Assembly: GCF_000725485.1 (NCBI RefSeq)
Contig: NZ_JOAG01000079.1
Coordinates: 1 to 15,676 of the forward strand
Direction: 5' to 3'
Length of the DNA: 15,676 nt
DNA from: Nonomuraea candida
Lineage (GTDB): Bacteria > Actinomycetota > Actinomycetes > Streptosporangiales > Streptosporangiaceae
Shown: in pieces, positions 5,987-14,246 of the stretch
Layout: each line of letters starts with the position of its first letter
Position numbering within the stretch: the stretch's first letter is position 1
Made by a program: the position numbers and the translations under genes
Notes under the pieces: model-generated
Told to the model about the DNA's origin: nothing
The model's input: only the letters and a program-made list of their open reading frames with translations
Databases searched by the model: none

Positions 5987-6072
5987 GGGCGGTGCTGGCC
6001 GCGACCGGCCCCCAGGCCGCAGCGCGGCCAGCGACCGCCCGACGCGCGGCAGGCCGCCGCAGGCGGGCTGCC
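5987..6072. repeat. Paired long GC-rich hairpins
   Basis: First hairpin: GGGCGGT (5987-5993) pairs with ACCGCCC (6034-6040), and GCTGGCCGCG (5994-6003) with CGCGGCCAGC (6023-6032), with one bulged G at 6033; inside, CGGCC (6006-6010) pairs with GGCCG (6015-6019) around CCCA. Second hairpin: GGCAG (6048-6052) with CTGCC (6068-6072) and CCGCC (6054-6058) with GGCGG (6062-6066) around GCA. No coding function is suggested. It may be a dispersed palindromic element or a structured RNA. Confidence 0.6.
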
Positions 6073-6109
6073 CTTGACTTTGTAGTGAAGGTTGTCGCCG
6101 AAGACAGCT

Positions 6110-6154
6110 CTGGCCCGTGATCGACACCGGAACGGCCGGGCGATCAAGGGCCAG
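6110..6154 (-). terminator. Stem-loop downstream of msrA, probable terminator
   Basis: CTGGCCC-G-TGATCG (6110-6123) pairs with CGATCA-A-GGGCCAG (6141-6154), 13 of 14 positions, around a 17-nt loop that itself contains CCGG repeats. It starts 22 nt past the msrA stop on the minus strand, the expected place for its terminator. No T tract follows. Confidence 0.5.
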
Positions 6155-6175
6155 GATCTGACTATCTCCGCAGGT

Positions 6176-6838
6176 CTACGCCTCGCCGGAGGTCAGGCCG
6201 ACCGGGCAGGCCACGCCAGTCCCCCCGATCCCGCAGTAGCCGTTTTTGTTGCGGTGAAGGTACTGCTGGTGATAGTCCTCGGCGTAGTAGAACGGGCCGG
6301 CGGGGGCGAGCTCCGTGGTGATGTCGCCGTAGCCCGCCTCCTTGAGCACCCGCTGGTACGCCTCCCGCGACGCCTCCGCCGACCGCTGCTGCTCCGGCGA
6401 GTGGTAGTAGATCGCGGACCGGTACTGCGTGCCGACGTCGTTGCCCTGGCGCATGCCCTGCGTGGGGTCGTGGGCCTCCCAGAAGACACGCAGGAGGCCG
6501 TCGTAGGAGACCTGCTTCGGGTCGAAGACGACCCGGACGACCTCGGCGTGGCCCGTGAGGCCGCTGCAGACCTCTTCGTACGTCGGGTTGGCGGTGTAGC
6601 CGCCCTGGTAGCCGACGGCCGTGGTGATGACGCCCGGGGTCTGCCAGAACGTGCGCTCGGCGCCCCAGAAGCAGCCGAGGCCGAAGTCGGCCACCTCCAG
6701 GCCCTCCGGGTAGGGAGGCGCCAGCGGGGCGTCCAGGACGGCGTGGCGGGCCGGGACGGGCGTGGTGTCCGCGCGGCCCGGGAGGGCGTCCTCGGGTCGG
6801 ACCATCGATGTCTTGTTGCCGCCGAACAGCCAGCCCAT
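6176..6838 (-). CDS. msrA: Peptide-methionine (S)-S-oxide reductase MsrA
   Basis: 220 residues. Reduces the S epimer of methionine sulfoxide in oxidised proteins, using thioredoxin, in the cytoplasm. The catalytic signature GCFWGAE is at 55-61 with nucleophile C56. Further family landmarks are VGYQGG, TGHAEVV and a C-terminal [15 protein letters not shown] segment with C202 and C211 as likely resolving cysteines. An N-terminal extension of about 50 residues before the catalytic domain (MGWLFGG...) is common in longer bacterial MsrA proteins. ATG 6838 is chosen because GGAGGT lies 6 nt upstream; a start 12 codons further back has no such site. The gene is divergent from rarD across a 112-bp gap and appears monocistronic, with a hairpin just downstream. 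Confidence 0.95.
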   Translation of the reverse strand: MGWLFGGNKTSMVRPEDALPGRADTTPVPARHAVLDAPLAPPYPEGLEVADFGLGCFWGAERTFWQTPGVITTAVGYQGGYTANPTYEEVCSGLTGHAEVVRVVFDPKQVSYDGLLRVFWEAHDPTQGMRQGNDVGTQYRSAIYYHSPEQQRSAEASREAYQRVLKEAGYGDITTELAPAGPFYYAEDYHQQYLHRNKNGYCGIGGTGVACPVGLTSGEA

Positions 6839-6950
6839 AGCGCTACCTCCATAGGTCAGATCCAGCCTACACACCGCTCAACACTTTAGGACGGCTACAC
6901 ATTTCCACTTAGACAATGAAATTTGCATTTAAGCGTCGTAATGTCCGACC
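6839..6950. promoter_or_regulatory. Divergent msrA/rarD promoter region
   Basis: 112 bp. TAATGT (6939-6944) matches a TANNNT-type -10 box and ends 6 nt before the rarD ATG, which lacks a ribosome binding site, so a leaderless rarD message is likely. A clear -35 at the right distance is missing. The interval 6895-6935 is conspicuously AT-rich for this genome and contains AAAT-TTGC-ATTT (6919-6930), a weak dyad. On the other strand GGAGGT serves msrA. Confidence 0.45.
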
Positions 6951-7886
6951 ATGGGCTACATGCCTGACCTGCGGCGTGGCGTGTTCTTCGGGATCGCCGC
7001 CTACACCATGTGGGGGCTCTTCCCCCTCTACTGGCCCCTGCTGAAGCCCTCGGGAGCCGTCGAGATCCTCGCCCACCGCATGGTGTGGTCGCTGGTGGTC
7101 GTCGTCGCCGTGCTGGCCCTGCGCAAACACTGGTCCTGGATCAAGGAGATCGTCCGGCAGCCGCGCAAACTCGCCCTGCTGACCCTGGCCGCCATCCTCG
7201 TGACCGTCAACTGGGGCACCTACATCTACGCCGTCAACAGCGGCCACGTCGTGGAGAGCGCCCTCGGCTACTTCATCAACCCGCTGGTCAACGTGCTGTT
7301 CGGGGTGCTGCTGCTGCGTGAGCGGCTGCGCCCGCTGCAGTGGGCCGCGGTCGGGTTCGGAGCGCTGGCGGTGCTGGTGCTGACGTTCGACTACGGGCGC
7401 CTGCCCTGGGTCGCGCTCACGCTGGCCGTCAGCTTCGGCGTCTACGGGCTGGTCAAGAAGAAGGCCAACGTGGCGGCCACCGAGAGCCTGGCCGTCGAGA
7501 CGCTGGTGCTGCTCCTGCCCGCCCTCGGCTACCTGGGCTTCCTCCAGGTGGCGGGGCAGGGCACGTTCGGGGAGCAGGGGCCGGGGCACGCGCTGCTGCT
7601 GGTGGGGGCCGGGCTCATCACGGCCGTGCCGCTGCTCTGCTTCGGCGCGGCGGCCATCAGCGTGCCGCTGAGCACGATCGGGCTGCTGCAGTACATCGCG
7701 CCGGTCCTGCAGTTCGCGTGCGGGGTGCTGATCGCCAAGGAGGTCATGCCGTCCAGCCGGTGGATCGGGTTCTCGATCGTGTGGCTGGCGCTGGCCGTCT
7801 TCACGTACGACAGCCTGCGGGCGGCACGCATGACGCGTACCGCCCGCAAAGCCGCGATGCTTCAGCCGGAGCGCTCGACCACGTAG
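6951..7886 (+). CDS. rarD: RarD-type EamA/DMT-family transporter
   Basis: 311 residues, an integral membrane protein with about ten hydrophobic helices in two EamA repeats. The start (RRGVFFGIAAYTMWGLFPLYW), the stretch AHRMVWSL and NWGTYIYAVNSGHVVESALGYFINPL are characteristic of RarD proteins. Named for a chloramphenicol-sensitivity phenotype; the substrate is not established, and export of a small metabolite is the usual assumption. The start is ATG 6951, consistent with the -10-like TAATGT 6 nt upstream and a leaderless message; ATG 6960 is an alternative. The 3' end overlaps the end of the convergent polyprenyl synthase gene by 25 bp (7862-7886). The C-terminus is a short basic tail. Confidence 0.9.
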   Translation: MGYMPDLRRGVFFGIAAYTMWGLFPLYWPLLKPSGAVEILAHRMVWSLVVVVAVLALRKHWSWIKEIVRQPRKLALLTLAAILVTVNWGTYIYAVNSGHVVESALGYFINPLVNVLFGVLLLRERLRPLQWAAVGFGALAVLVLTFDYGRLPWVALTLAVSFGVYGLVKKKANVAATESLAVETLVLLLPALGYLGFLQVAGQGTFGEQGPGHALLLVGAGLITAVPLLCFGAAAISVPLSTIGLLQYIAPVLQFACGVLIAKEVMPSSRWIGFSIVWLALAVFTYDSLRAARMTRTARKAAMLQPERSTT

Positions 7887-8851
7887 TCGCACAGCGACAG
7901 GAACGCGTCCTTGGCCGGGATGTCGGGCAGGCCCGAGATGTCGGCCCGGGCGCGGTCGACCCACGCCTCCAGCTCCTTGCGCGCCCGCTCCATCCCGGGG
8001 TGGGCGCGCAGCAGCGTGAGCGCCTCGTCGAGGTCCTCCTCGGCCACCGGGCCGGACAGCAGGGCCGTCAGGCGCGGGGAGTCGCCGGCGGCCAGCGCGT
8101 ACAGGACGGGCAGGGTCTTGATGCCCTCGCGCAGGTCGGTGCCGGGCGTCTTGCCCGACTGGGCGCCGCTGGAGGCCACGTCCAGCAGGTCGTCGCCGAG
8201 CTGCCAGGCCACCCCGATCGCCTCGCACGCCCTGCTCAGCCGCTCCTCCACGTCCGCGGGAGAGCCGGACAGCAGCGCGCCGAAGCGGCCGGAGGCGGCG
8301 ATGAGCGAGCCCGTCTTGTCGGCCAGCACGCTGAGGTAGTGGGCGATCGGGTCCTCGCCGTCGCGCGGGCCGATGGTCTCGCGGATCTGCCCCTGGACGA
8401 GGCGGGAGAACGTCTGGGCCTGGATGCGGATCAGCTCGGGGCCGAGGTCGGCCAGCAGGTCCGAGGCCTGGGCGAACAGGTAGTCGCCGGTGAGGATCGC
8501 CACGGTGTTGTCCCACCGGGCGTTGGCGGACGGGGAGCCGCGGCGCACCGCGGCCTCGTCCATGACGTCGTCGTGGTAGAGCGAGCCGAGGTGGGTCAGC
8601 TCGATGACCACGGCGCCGGGCACCACGCCCGGCGCCGACGGGTCGCCGAACTGCGCGGCCAGCAGCACCATCAGCGTGCGGAACCGCTTGCCGCCCGCCT
8701 CGATGAGGTGCTTGGACGCCTCGGTGACGAAGGCGTCCTCGCTCTCCACGGACGAACGCAGGAGTTTCTCGACGGCGGCCAGTCCGTTGGCCACATCCTG
8801 CGCCAACCGCTCGTCCGCAATGGGAAGGTCAACCACGGGAGGCGCAGACAT
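7862..8851 (-). CDS. Long-chain (E)-polyprenyl diphosphate synthase, probably for menaquinone
   Basis: 329 residues. Condenses isopentenyl diphosphate units onto an allylic primer. The first Asp-rich motif is DDVMD (94-98), preceded by H93 and Y92, with G89 five residues before it, a small residue that leaves room for long products; the second is DDLLD (220-224). GGKRFR at 53-58 binds diphosphate. These fit the long-chain trans-prenyltransferase class (GrcC/IspB-like) rather than short FPP synthases. ATG 8851 follows AAGGGGA and lies 11 bp after the nuoN stop, so it is the last gene of the nuo operon. Because actinobacterial complex I reduces menaquinone, a role in making the quinone side chain is likely. 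Exact chain length cannot be read from sequence. Confidence 0.9.
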   Translation of the reverse strand: MSAPPVVDLPIADERLAQDVANGLAAVEKLLRSSVESEDAFVTEASKHLIEAGGKRFRTLMVLLAAQFGDPSAPGVVPGAVVIELTHLGSLYHDDVMDEAAVRRGSPSANARWDNTVAILTGDYLFAQASDLLADLGPELIRIQAQTFSRLVQGQIRETIGPRDGEDPIAHYLSVLADKTGSLIAASGRFGALLSGSPADVEERLSRACEAIGVAWQLGDDLLDVASSGAQSGKTPGTDLREGIKTLPVLYALAAGDSPRLTALLSGPVAEEDLDEALTLLRAHPGMERARKELEAWVDRARADISGLPDIPAKDAFLSLCDYVVERSG

Positions 8852-8862
8852 ACGGGATCCCC

Positions 8863-10455
8863 TTATCTAATGAACAGGCTGCTTGCAGCGTCGTTGGCAA
8901 CACCGAGCACGGACTCCGGGTAGAGCCCGACTCCTACCGTAACCAGCAGGGACACGGCGATGACGGCCACGGTCCCCATACTGGGGGCCGCGATCGCCGG
9001 GCCGTCGGCCGCCGGCTCGCTGAAGAACATCAGCACGATCACGCGGACGTAGAAGAACGCGGCGACCGCGGAGGCGACCACGCCCACGACGACCAGGCCG
9101 GCCATCCAGCCGCCGATGGAGTCGCCGGGCTGGGTGCCGCTGTTCAGCGCGGCGGAGAAGATGGCGTACTTGCCCATGAAGCCGCTGGTCAGCGGGATGC
9201 CGGCGAAGGCCAGCAGGAAGAAGGCGAACACCCCGGACAGCACCGGCGCGCGCTTGCCGAGGCCGGCCCAGCGCGACAGGTGCCCCGCCTCGCCGCCCGG
9301 GTCGCGCACCAGCGTCAGCACGGCGAACGCGCCGACCGTGGCGATGCCGTAGATCGCCAGATAGAACAGGATCGCCTTGAGCGACTCGGCGTTCTGCTGG
9401 GCGCTGCCGTACGTGGCCATCACGCCGACCAGCAGGAAGCCGGTGTGCGCGATGGACGAGTACGCGAGCATGCGCTTGATCTCGGTCTGCGTGATCGCCA
9501 GGATCGAGCCGACGATCATCGTCAGGGCGGCGACGCCCCAGATGACCGGCCGCCACTCCCAGTCGAGGTTGCCCAGGCCGACCCAGAACACGCGCAGCAC
9601 GGCCCCGACGGCCGCGACCAGCGTGCCGGAGGCCATGAGGGCGGTGATGGGCGTCGGGGCGCCCTGGTAGACGTCCGGCTTCCACGCCTGGAACGGCGCC
9701 GCGCCGATCTTGAACAGCAGGCCCACGCCGAGCAGCGCGAAGCCGATCAGCAGCAGCGGGTCGAGCGTGTTGCCGGCCGCCATGGCCTGGTTGATGCCCG
9801 GCAGCGAGACGGTGCCCGCGAAGCCGTAGACCATCGCGGTGCCGTACAGGAAGAACGCCGAGGAGAAGGCGCCCAGCAGGAAGTACTTCATGGACGCCTC
9901 CTGCGACAGGAGGCGGCGCCTGCGGGCCAGGCCGCACAGCAGGTACAGGGGCAGCGACATGACCTCAAGGGCCACGAACATCATCAGCAGGTCGTGCGCG
10001 GCCGGGAACAGCAGCATGCCGCCCACGGCGAACAGGACCAGCGGGTAGACCTCGGTGTGGCCGGTGCCGTTGTCGTGCCGCTCGGCCTCCTCCTCGTCGG
10101 CGCTGCCCGGCACGGACGCGGCGGAGGCCACGAAGTGCCCCTCGTCGTTGATCAGCAGCACGCAGACGAACGACAGGATGAGGATGACGCCCCAGATGAA
10201 CAGCGAGGGCCCGTCCACCGCGATGGCGCCCATGGCGGAGGCCGTGGTGGACACCTGGCCGCGCAGCACCTGCACCAGGACCAGCGCGAACGCGCCGGCC
10301 AGGCTCAGCAGGGTGAGCGGCACCTGGATGGACTTGCGCAGGTAGCGCGGCGCGAACGCCTCGACGAGCACGCCGATGCAGGCAGCGCCGAAGATGACCA
10401 GCAGCGGCGCCAGCGTGCCGTACTCGATCGTCGGCGCTTCGATGGCGGGGTTCAC
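8863..10455 (-). CDS. nuoN: NADH-quinone oxidoreductase subunit N
   Basis: 530 residues, antiporter-like membrane-arm subunit of complex I, about 14 transmembrane helices. Conserved charged residues of the proton path are visible: E164 in LEVMSLPLYLLCG and K190 in EASMKYFLLGAFSS, followed by FKIGAAPFQAWKPDVYQGAPTP. An acidic hydrophilic loop (about 108-136, with DEEEAERHD) lengthens the protein compared with the roughly 485-residue E. coli NuoN. GTG 10455 overlaps the nuoM stop in a GTGA junction, with AAGGGGA upstream, so the two are translationally coupled. It is the final nuo subunit before the polyprenyl synthase. Confidence 0.97.
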   Translation of the reverse strand: MNPAIEAPTIEYGTLAPLLVIFGAACIGVLVEAFAPRYLRKSIQVPLTLLSLAGAFALVLVQVLRGQVSTTASAMGAIAVDGPSLFIWGVILILSFVCVLLINDEGHFVASAASVPGSADEEEAERHDNGTGHTEVYPLVLFAVGGMLLFPAAHDLLMMFVALEVMSLPLYLLCGLARRRRLLSQEASMKYFLLGAFSSAFFLYGTAMVYGFAGTVSLPGINQAMAAGNTLDPLLLIGFALLGVGLLFKIGAAPFQAWKPDVYQGAPTPITALMASGTLVAAVGAVLRVFWVGLGNLDWEWRPVIWGVAALTMIVGSILAITQTEIKRMLAYSSIAHTGFLLVGVMATYGSAQQNAESLKAILFYLAIYGIATVGAFAVLTLVRDPGGEAGHLSRWAGLGKRAPVLSGVFAFFLLAFAGIPLTSGFMGKYAIFSAALNSGTQPGDSIGGWMAGLVVVGVVASAVAAFFYVRVIVLMFFSEPAADGPAIAAPSMGTVAVIAVSLLVTVGVGLYPESVLGVANDAASSLFIR

Positions 10456-12011
10456 TGACCTGTCCCCTTCTCAGCGATGGTGGAGGTGGGTACGTCCACG
10501 TTGGTCAGCGTCTGTTGCACTGACGGGTTGATCACGTCCAGCAGCGGCTTGGGGTAGAAGCCGAACCCGATGATCAGCGCGACCAGCGGAGCCAGCACCC
10601 ACACCTCGCGGGCGTTCAGGTCCTTGAAGGCCTTGACCGGCTCGGCCGTGGGGCCGTTCATGGTGCGCTGGATCATCCACAGGATGTAGACGGCCGCGAG
10701 GATGACGGCCACCGCGGAGATGATCGCCGCCACCGTCAGCGCGCCCGAGCCGTGGGCGGCGCTGGAGTACGTGCCGATCATGACCATGAACTCGCTGACG
10801 AAGGACGACAGGCCCGGCAGCGAGAGCCCGGCCAGGCCGGCGACCAGGAAGAAGCCCGCCAGCAGCGGCGCCACCTTCTGCACGCCGCCGTAGTCGGCGA
10901 TGAAGGGCGAGCCGCGCCTGGCGATGAGGAAGCCCGCCGCCAGGAACAGCGCGCCGGTGGCGAAGCCGTGGTTGACCATGTAGAGCGCCGCGCCGGACTG
11001 GGCGACGCCGGACATCGCGAACACGCCCAGCACGATGAAGCCGAAGTGCGAGATCGACGTGTAGGCGATGAGCCGCTTCATGTCGGTCTGGCCGATGGCC
11101 ACGATGGCGCCGTAGATGATGCTGATGACCGACAGGACGACGATCGGCATCGTGAACGCCTTGGCGGCGTCGGGGAACAGCTCCAGGCAGAAGCGCAGCA
11201 TGCCGAACGTGCCGACCTTGTCCAGCACGCCGACCAGCAGCACCGCGGCGCCGGCCGGGGCCTGGGCGGCCGCGTCGGGCAGCCAGGTGTGCACCGGCCA
11301 CAGCGGCGCCTTGATGGCGAAGGCGATGAAGAAGCCGGCGAACAGCCACTTCTGCGTCACCGGGTCCTGGATGGCCCCGACGAGCTCGGGGAACATGAAG
11401 GTCTGCTTGCCCGCGACGAAGTACAGCCCGATGACGGCGACCAGCATGAGCATGCCGCCGAACAGCGAGTACAGCAGGAACTTCACGGCCGCGTAGGACC
11501 GCTGGGCGCCGCCGTACGACCCGATCATGAAGTACATCGGGATCAGCATGGCTTCGAAGAAGACGTAGAACAGGAAGATGTCGGTCGCCGCGAAGACGCC
11601 GATCATCATCGTCTCGAGGACGAGCAGCAGCGAGAAGTAGGTCTTGACCGACCGCTTGGGCGTGATCAGCGTGCCGTCGGCGGTCTTGACGCCGTCGGCG
11701 TCGTGCCAGGAGGCCAGCACCACGATCGGCACCAGCACCACCGACAGCGCGATGAGCACCAGGGCGACGCCGTCGACGCCGACCCCGAACTTCACGCCGA
11801 AGCTCGGGATCCAGTTGTACTCGGCGACGAACTGGAAGCGGTCGCCGTTCGGCTTGAACCCGGCGGCCATGACGCCCGTCAGGACCAGCGTCAGCAGGGA
11901 GACCAGCAGCGTGACCTGCTTGGCCAGCTTGTCACTGCCCTTGGGAAGCAGGGCCACCACGATGGCGCCCACCACGGGCACCGCCATGAGTATCGGAAGC
12001 CAGGGTGACAT
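10452..12011 (-). CDS. nuoM: NADH-quinone oxidoreductase subunit M
   Basis: 519 residues, antiporter-like proton-pumping subunit of the complex I membrane arm. Key residues: E153 in FFEAMLIPMYFMIG, K234 in FAIKAPLWPVHTWLPDA and K265 in LLVGVLDKVGTFG; the two lysines fall at the same numbers as the functional ones of E. coli NuoM. The start is ATG 12011, giving the usual MSPWLPILM membrane start; the open frame runs further upstream but overlaps nuoL in another frame. The nuoL stop and this start share one base (TGATG), so translation is coupled. It overlaps nuoN by 4 nt at its end. Length is normal for the family. Confidence 0.97.
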   Translation of the reverse strand: MSPWLPILMAVPVVGAIVVALLPKGSDKLAKQVTLLVSLLTLVLTGVMAAGFKPNGDRFQFVAEYNWIPSFGVKFGVGVDGVALVLIALSVVLVPIVVLASWHDADGVKTADGTLITPKRSVKTYFSLLLVLETMMIGVFAATDIFLFYVFFEAMLIPMYFMIGSYGGAQRSYAAVKFLLYSLFGGMLMLVAVIGLYFVAGKQTFMFPELVGAIQDPVTQKWLFAGFFIAFAIKAPLWPVHTWLPDAAAQAPAGAAVLLVGVLDKVGTFGMLRFCLELFPDAAKAFTMPIVVLSVISIIYGAIVAIGQTDMKRLIAYTSISHFGFIVLGVFAMSGVAQSGAALYMVNHGFATGALFLAAGFLIARRGSPFIADYGGVQKVAPLLAGFFLVAGLAGLSLPGLSSFVSEFMVMIGTYSSAAHGSGALTVAAIISAVAVILAAVYILWMIQRTMNGPTAEPVKAFKDLNAREVWVLAPLVALIIGFGFYPKPLLDVINPSVQQTLTNVDVPTSTIAEKGTGQ

Positions 12012-13939
12012 CAGATGTTCCCAACGAGGAGCAGGGCGCCGGTCAGCAGGGCGGCACCGATGAAGATGGACAGCGCGTACGTTCTGGCGAAGCCCGTCTG
12101 GATCCGCCGAAGGCGCCCGGAGCTGCCGCCGATGCCCGCCGCCAGGCCGTTGACGATCCCGTCGATGCCGCGGTTGTCGAAGAAGACCGCGAGACGGGTC
12201 AGCCACTGGCCGGGACGCATGAAGAGCGACTCGTTGAGCGCGTCACCGTACAGGTCGCGCCGGGCGAACGTGGTGAGGAACGAGCCGCGCGGCTGCACCG
12301 CGGGAACCTCGGCCCTGCCGTAGCGCATCCAGGCGAAGGCCGCGCCGACCGCGACGAGCGCCAGCGTGGCCAGACCCGGCGTGGTGACGAAGTGGAACTC
12401 CGGCGCCGCGGCGGGGTCGCCGCCCACGGCCGGGCTCAGGAACCGGTACAGCGTGCCGTTCAGGACGAGGTACGCGCCCAGGCCCAGCGAGCCGAGCGAG
12501 AGGACCATCAGCGGCACGGTCATCACCAGCGGCGACTCGTGCGGGTGAGCGTCGTCGGCCCAGCGCTTCTCGCCGAAGAAGGTCATGAAGACCATCCGCG
12601 ACATGTAGAAGCCGGTGATGCCGGCGCCGAGCACGGCCAGCCAGCCCAGGATCGGCTGGTGGTGCACCGCGGTCTCGATGATGCCGTCCTTGGTGAAGTA
12701 GCCGGACAGCAGCGGGAACCCGATGATCGCCAGGTAGCCGATGAAGAACGTGACGAACGTGATCGGCATGAACTTCCGCAGGGCGCCGTACTTCCTCATG
12801 TCCACTTCGTCGTTCATGCCGTGCATGACCGAACCGGCGCCGAGGAACATGTTGGCCTTGAAGAAGCCGTGCGTGATCAGGTGGCCGATCGCGAAGGCGT
12901 AGCCCGCGGGACCGAGGCCCGCGCCCAGCATCATGTAACCGATCTGCGACATCGTCGAGCCGGCCAGGCCCTTCTTGATGTCGTCCTTCGCGCAACCGAT
13001 GATCGCACCGGCCAGCAGCGTGACCGCGCCGACGATCGAGACGGCCAGCGCCGCGCCCGAGCCCTCGGGGAAGAAGAACGCGCCGGAGCGGACCACCAGG
13101 TAGACGCCGGCGGTGACCATGGTCGCGGCGTGGATGAGGGCCGAGACCGGGGTCGGGCCCTCCATGGCGTCGAGCAGCCAGGACTGCAGCGGGAGCTGCG
13201 CCGACTTGCCGCAGGCCCCGAGGAGCAGCAGCAGGCCGATGGCCAGCGTGGTGCCGTTCTGGACGCCGTTGACCTCGGCGCCGAGGTCCTTGAAGGCCAG
13301 GGTGCCGAACGAGGTCCAGATGACGAACATGCCGACCAGCAGGCCGAAGTCACCGACGCGGTTGACGACGAACGCCTTCTTCGCCGCGGTCGCGGCCGAC
13401 GGCTTGAACTGCCAGAACCCGATCAGCAGGTAGGAGGCCAGGCCCACGCCCTCCCAGCCGATGAACAGGCCCACGTAGTTGTCGGCCAGCACCAGCAGGA
13501 GCATCGCGGCCACGAACAGGTTCAGGTAGGAGAAGAACCTGCGCCGGTGCTCGTCGTGCGACATGTAGCCGATCGAGTAGATGTGGATCAGCGAGCCCAC
13601 ACCGGTGATCAGCAGCGCGAAGCTGATGGACAGGGGGTCGATGAGCAGCCCCATGTCCACCATGGCGGGCTCGCCCGGCATGCCGGGGATGAACTCGAAC
13701 AGGTGCACGGCCCGGCGGCGTTCCTCCGGCCCGAACCCGATCAGCTCGAAGAACGCCAGCACCGCCACGACGAACGAGGCGAGGGACATGGCCACGCCCA
13801 GCAGATGGCCCCAGCGGTTGGTGAACCGGTTGAACACCAGCAGGATGAACGCCCCGACGAGCGGGAAGGCGATCATCAGCCAGGAGTTGCCGATCACTCC
13901 ACCGGTGTGCTGGACGATCTCAGCGATATGAGATTCCAC
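12011..13939 (-). CDS. nuoL: NADH-quinone oxidoreductase subunit L
   Basis: 642 residues, the distal antiporter-like subunit of the complex I membrane arm, with about 16 transmembrane helices and the long C-terminal lateral helix region. Landmarks: [19 protein letters not shown] (101-119), SIGYMSHDE, and [16 protein letters not shown] with E163 of the proton path; later [20 protein letters not shown] and YMLMGAGLG-like segments. The start is GTG 13939 with GAGGT 5 nt upstream, 10 bp after the nuoK stop. Slightly longer than E. coli NuoL (613), as usual in actinobacteria. The opposite strand carries a long open frame that is a composition artefact. Confidence 0.97.
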   Translation of the reverse strand: MESHIAEIVQHTGGVIGNSWLMIAFPLVGAFILLVFNRFTNRWGHLLGVAMSLASFVVAVLAFFELIGFGPEERRRAVHLFEFIPGMPGEPAMVDMGLLIDPLSISFALLITGVGSLIHIYSIGYMSHDEHRRRFFSYLNLFVAAMLLLVLADNYVGLFIGWEGVGLASYLLIGFWQFKPSAATAAKKAFVVNRVGDFGLLVGMFVIWTSFGTLAFKDLGAEVNGVQNGTTLAIGLLLLLGACGKSAQLPLQSWLLDAMEGPTPVSALIHAATMVTAGVYLVVRSGAFFFPEGSGAALAVSIVGAVTLLAGAIIGCAKDDIKKGLAGSTMSQIGYMMLGAGLGPAGYAFAIGHLITHGFFKANMFLGAGSVMHGMNDEVDMRKYGALRKFMPITFVTFFIGYLAIIGFPLLSGYFTKDGIIETAVHHQPILGWLAVLGAGITGFYMSRMVFMTFFGEKRWADDAHPHESPLVMTVPLMVLSLGSLGLGAYLVLNGTLYRFLSPAVGGDPAAAPEFHFVTTPGLATLALVAVGAAFAWMRYGRAEVPAVQPRGSFLTTFARRDLYGDALNESLFMRPGQWLTRLAVFFDNRGIDGIVNGLAAGIGGSSGRLRRIQTGFARTYALSIFIGAALLTGALLLVGNI

Positions 13940-13949
13940 CAGTCACCTC

Positions 13950-14246
13950 TTAGTACTTCAGCAGGTTGGCGTCGTCGACGGACGCGGACCTGCGGGTTCG
14001 GAAGATCGTCACGATGATGGCCAGGCCGACCACGACCTCGGCCGCGGCCACCACCATCACGAAGAACGCGATGATCTGGCCTTCGAGGTTGCCGACCTGG
14101 CGGGCGAACGTCACGAACGCGAGGTTGCAGGCGTTGAGCATGAGCTCCACGCACATGAACACCACGATCGCGTTGCGCCGGACCAGCACGCCCAGCGCGC
14201 CGATCGCGAACAGCAGGCCGGACAGGACGAGGTAGTGCGTCGTCAC
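13950..14246 (-). CDS. nuoK: NADH-quinone oxidoreductase subunit K
   Basis: 98 residues, three transmembrane helices, part of the E-channel of complex I. The two conserved membrane glutamates are E34 ([13 protein letters not shown]) and E70 ([12 protein letters not shown]), matching E36 and E72 of E. coli NuoK. GTG 14246 overlaps the nuoJ stop by 4 nt (GTGA) with GAGGT 6 nt upstream, so it is translationally coupled. Length is standard. Confidence 0.97.
   Translation of the reverse strand: MTTHYLVLSGLLFAIGALGVLVRRNAIVVFMCVELMLNACNLAFVTFARQVGNLEGQIIAFFVMVVAAAEVVVGLAIIVTIFRTRRSASVDDANLLKY

Larger units (their letters stand above)
5617..6175. other. Gene-free junction between accessory and core DNA
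   Basis: No convincing coding region. A 101-codon minus-strand frame (5842-6147) is open but has no ribosome binding site, no domain and runs through strong palindromes. The left part (to about 5840) has the lower GC of the AbiTii gene, the right part is very GC-rich. Smaller dyads: AGTAT (5693-5697) and ATACT (5701-5705) around CCC, 77 bp upstream of the AbiTii start and possibly an operator; and AGCCTC (5858-5863) with GAGGCT (5874-5879). I found no tRNA or recognisable attachment site. Confidence 0.5.

Noticed and set aside
5842..6147. 101-codon minus-strand open frame in the junction region
   Set aside because: No ribosome binding site, no recognisable domain, and it crosses the long hairpins.
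6909..8516. 535-codon minus-strand open frame opposite rarD and in another frame of the polyprenyl synthase
   Set aside because: Arg/Gly/Pro/Gln-rich product with no domain; both overlapping genes are well-identified families.
12005..14017. 670-codon plus-strand open frame opposite nuoL
   Set aside because: Low-complexity Arg/Asp/Glu/Gln/His-rich translation, an artefact of GC-rich codon use in nuoL.
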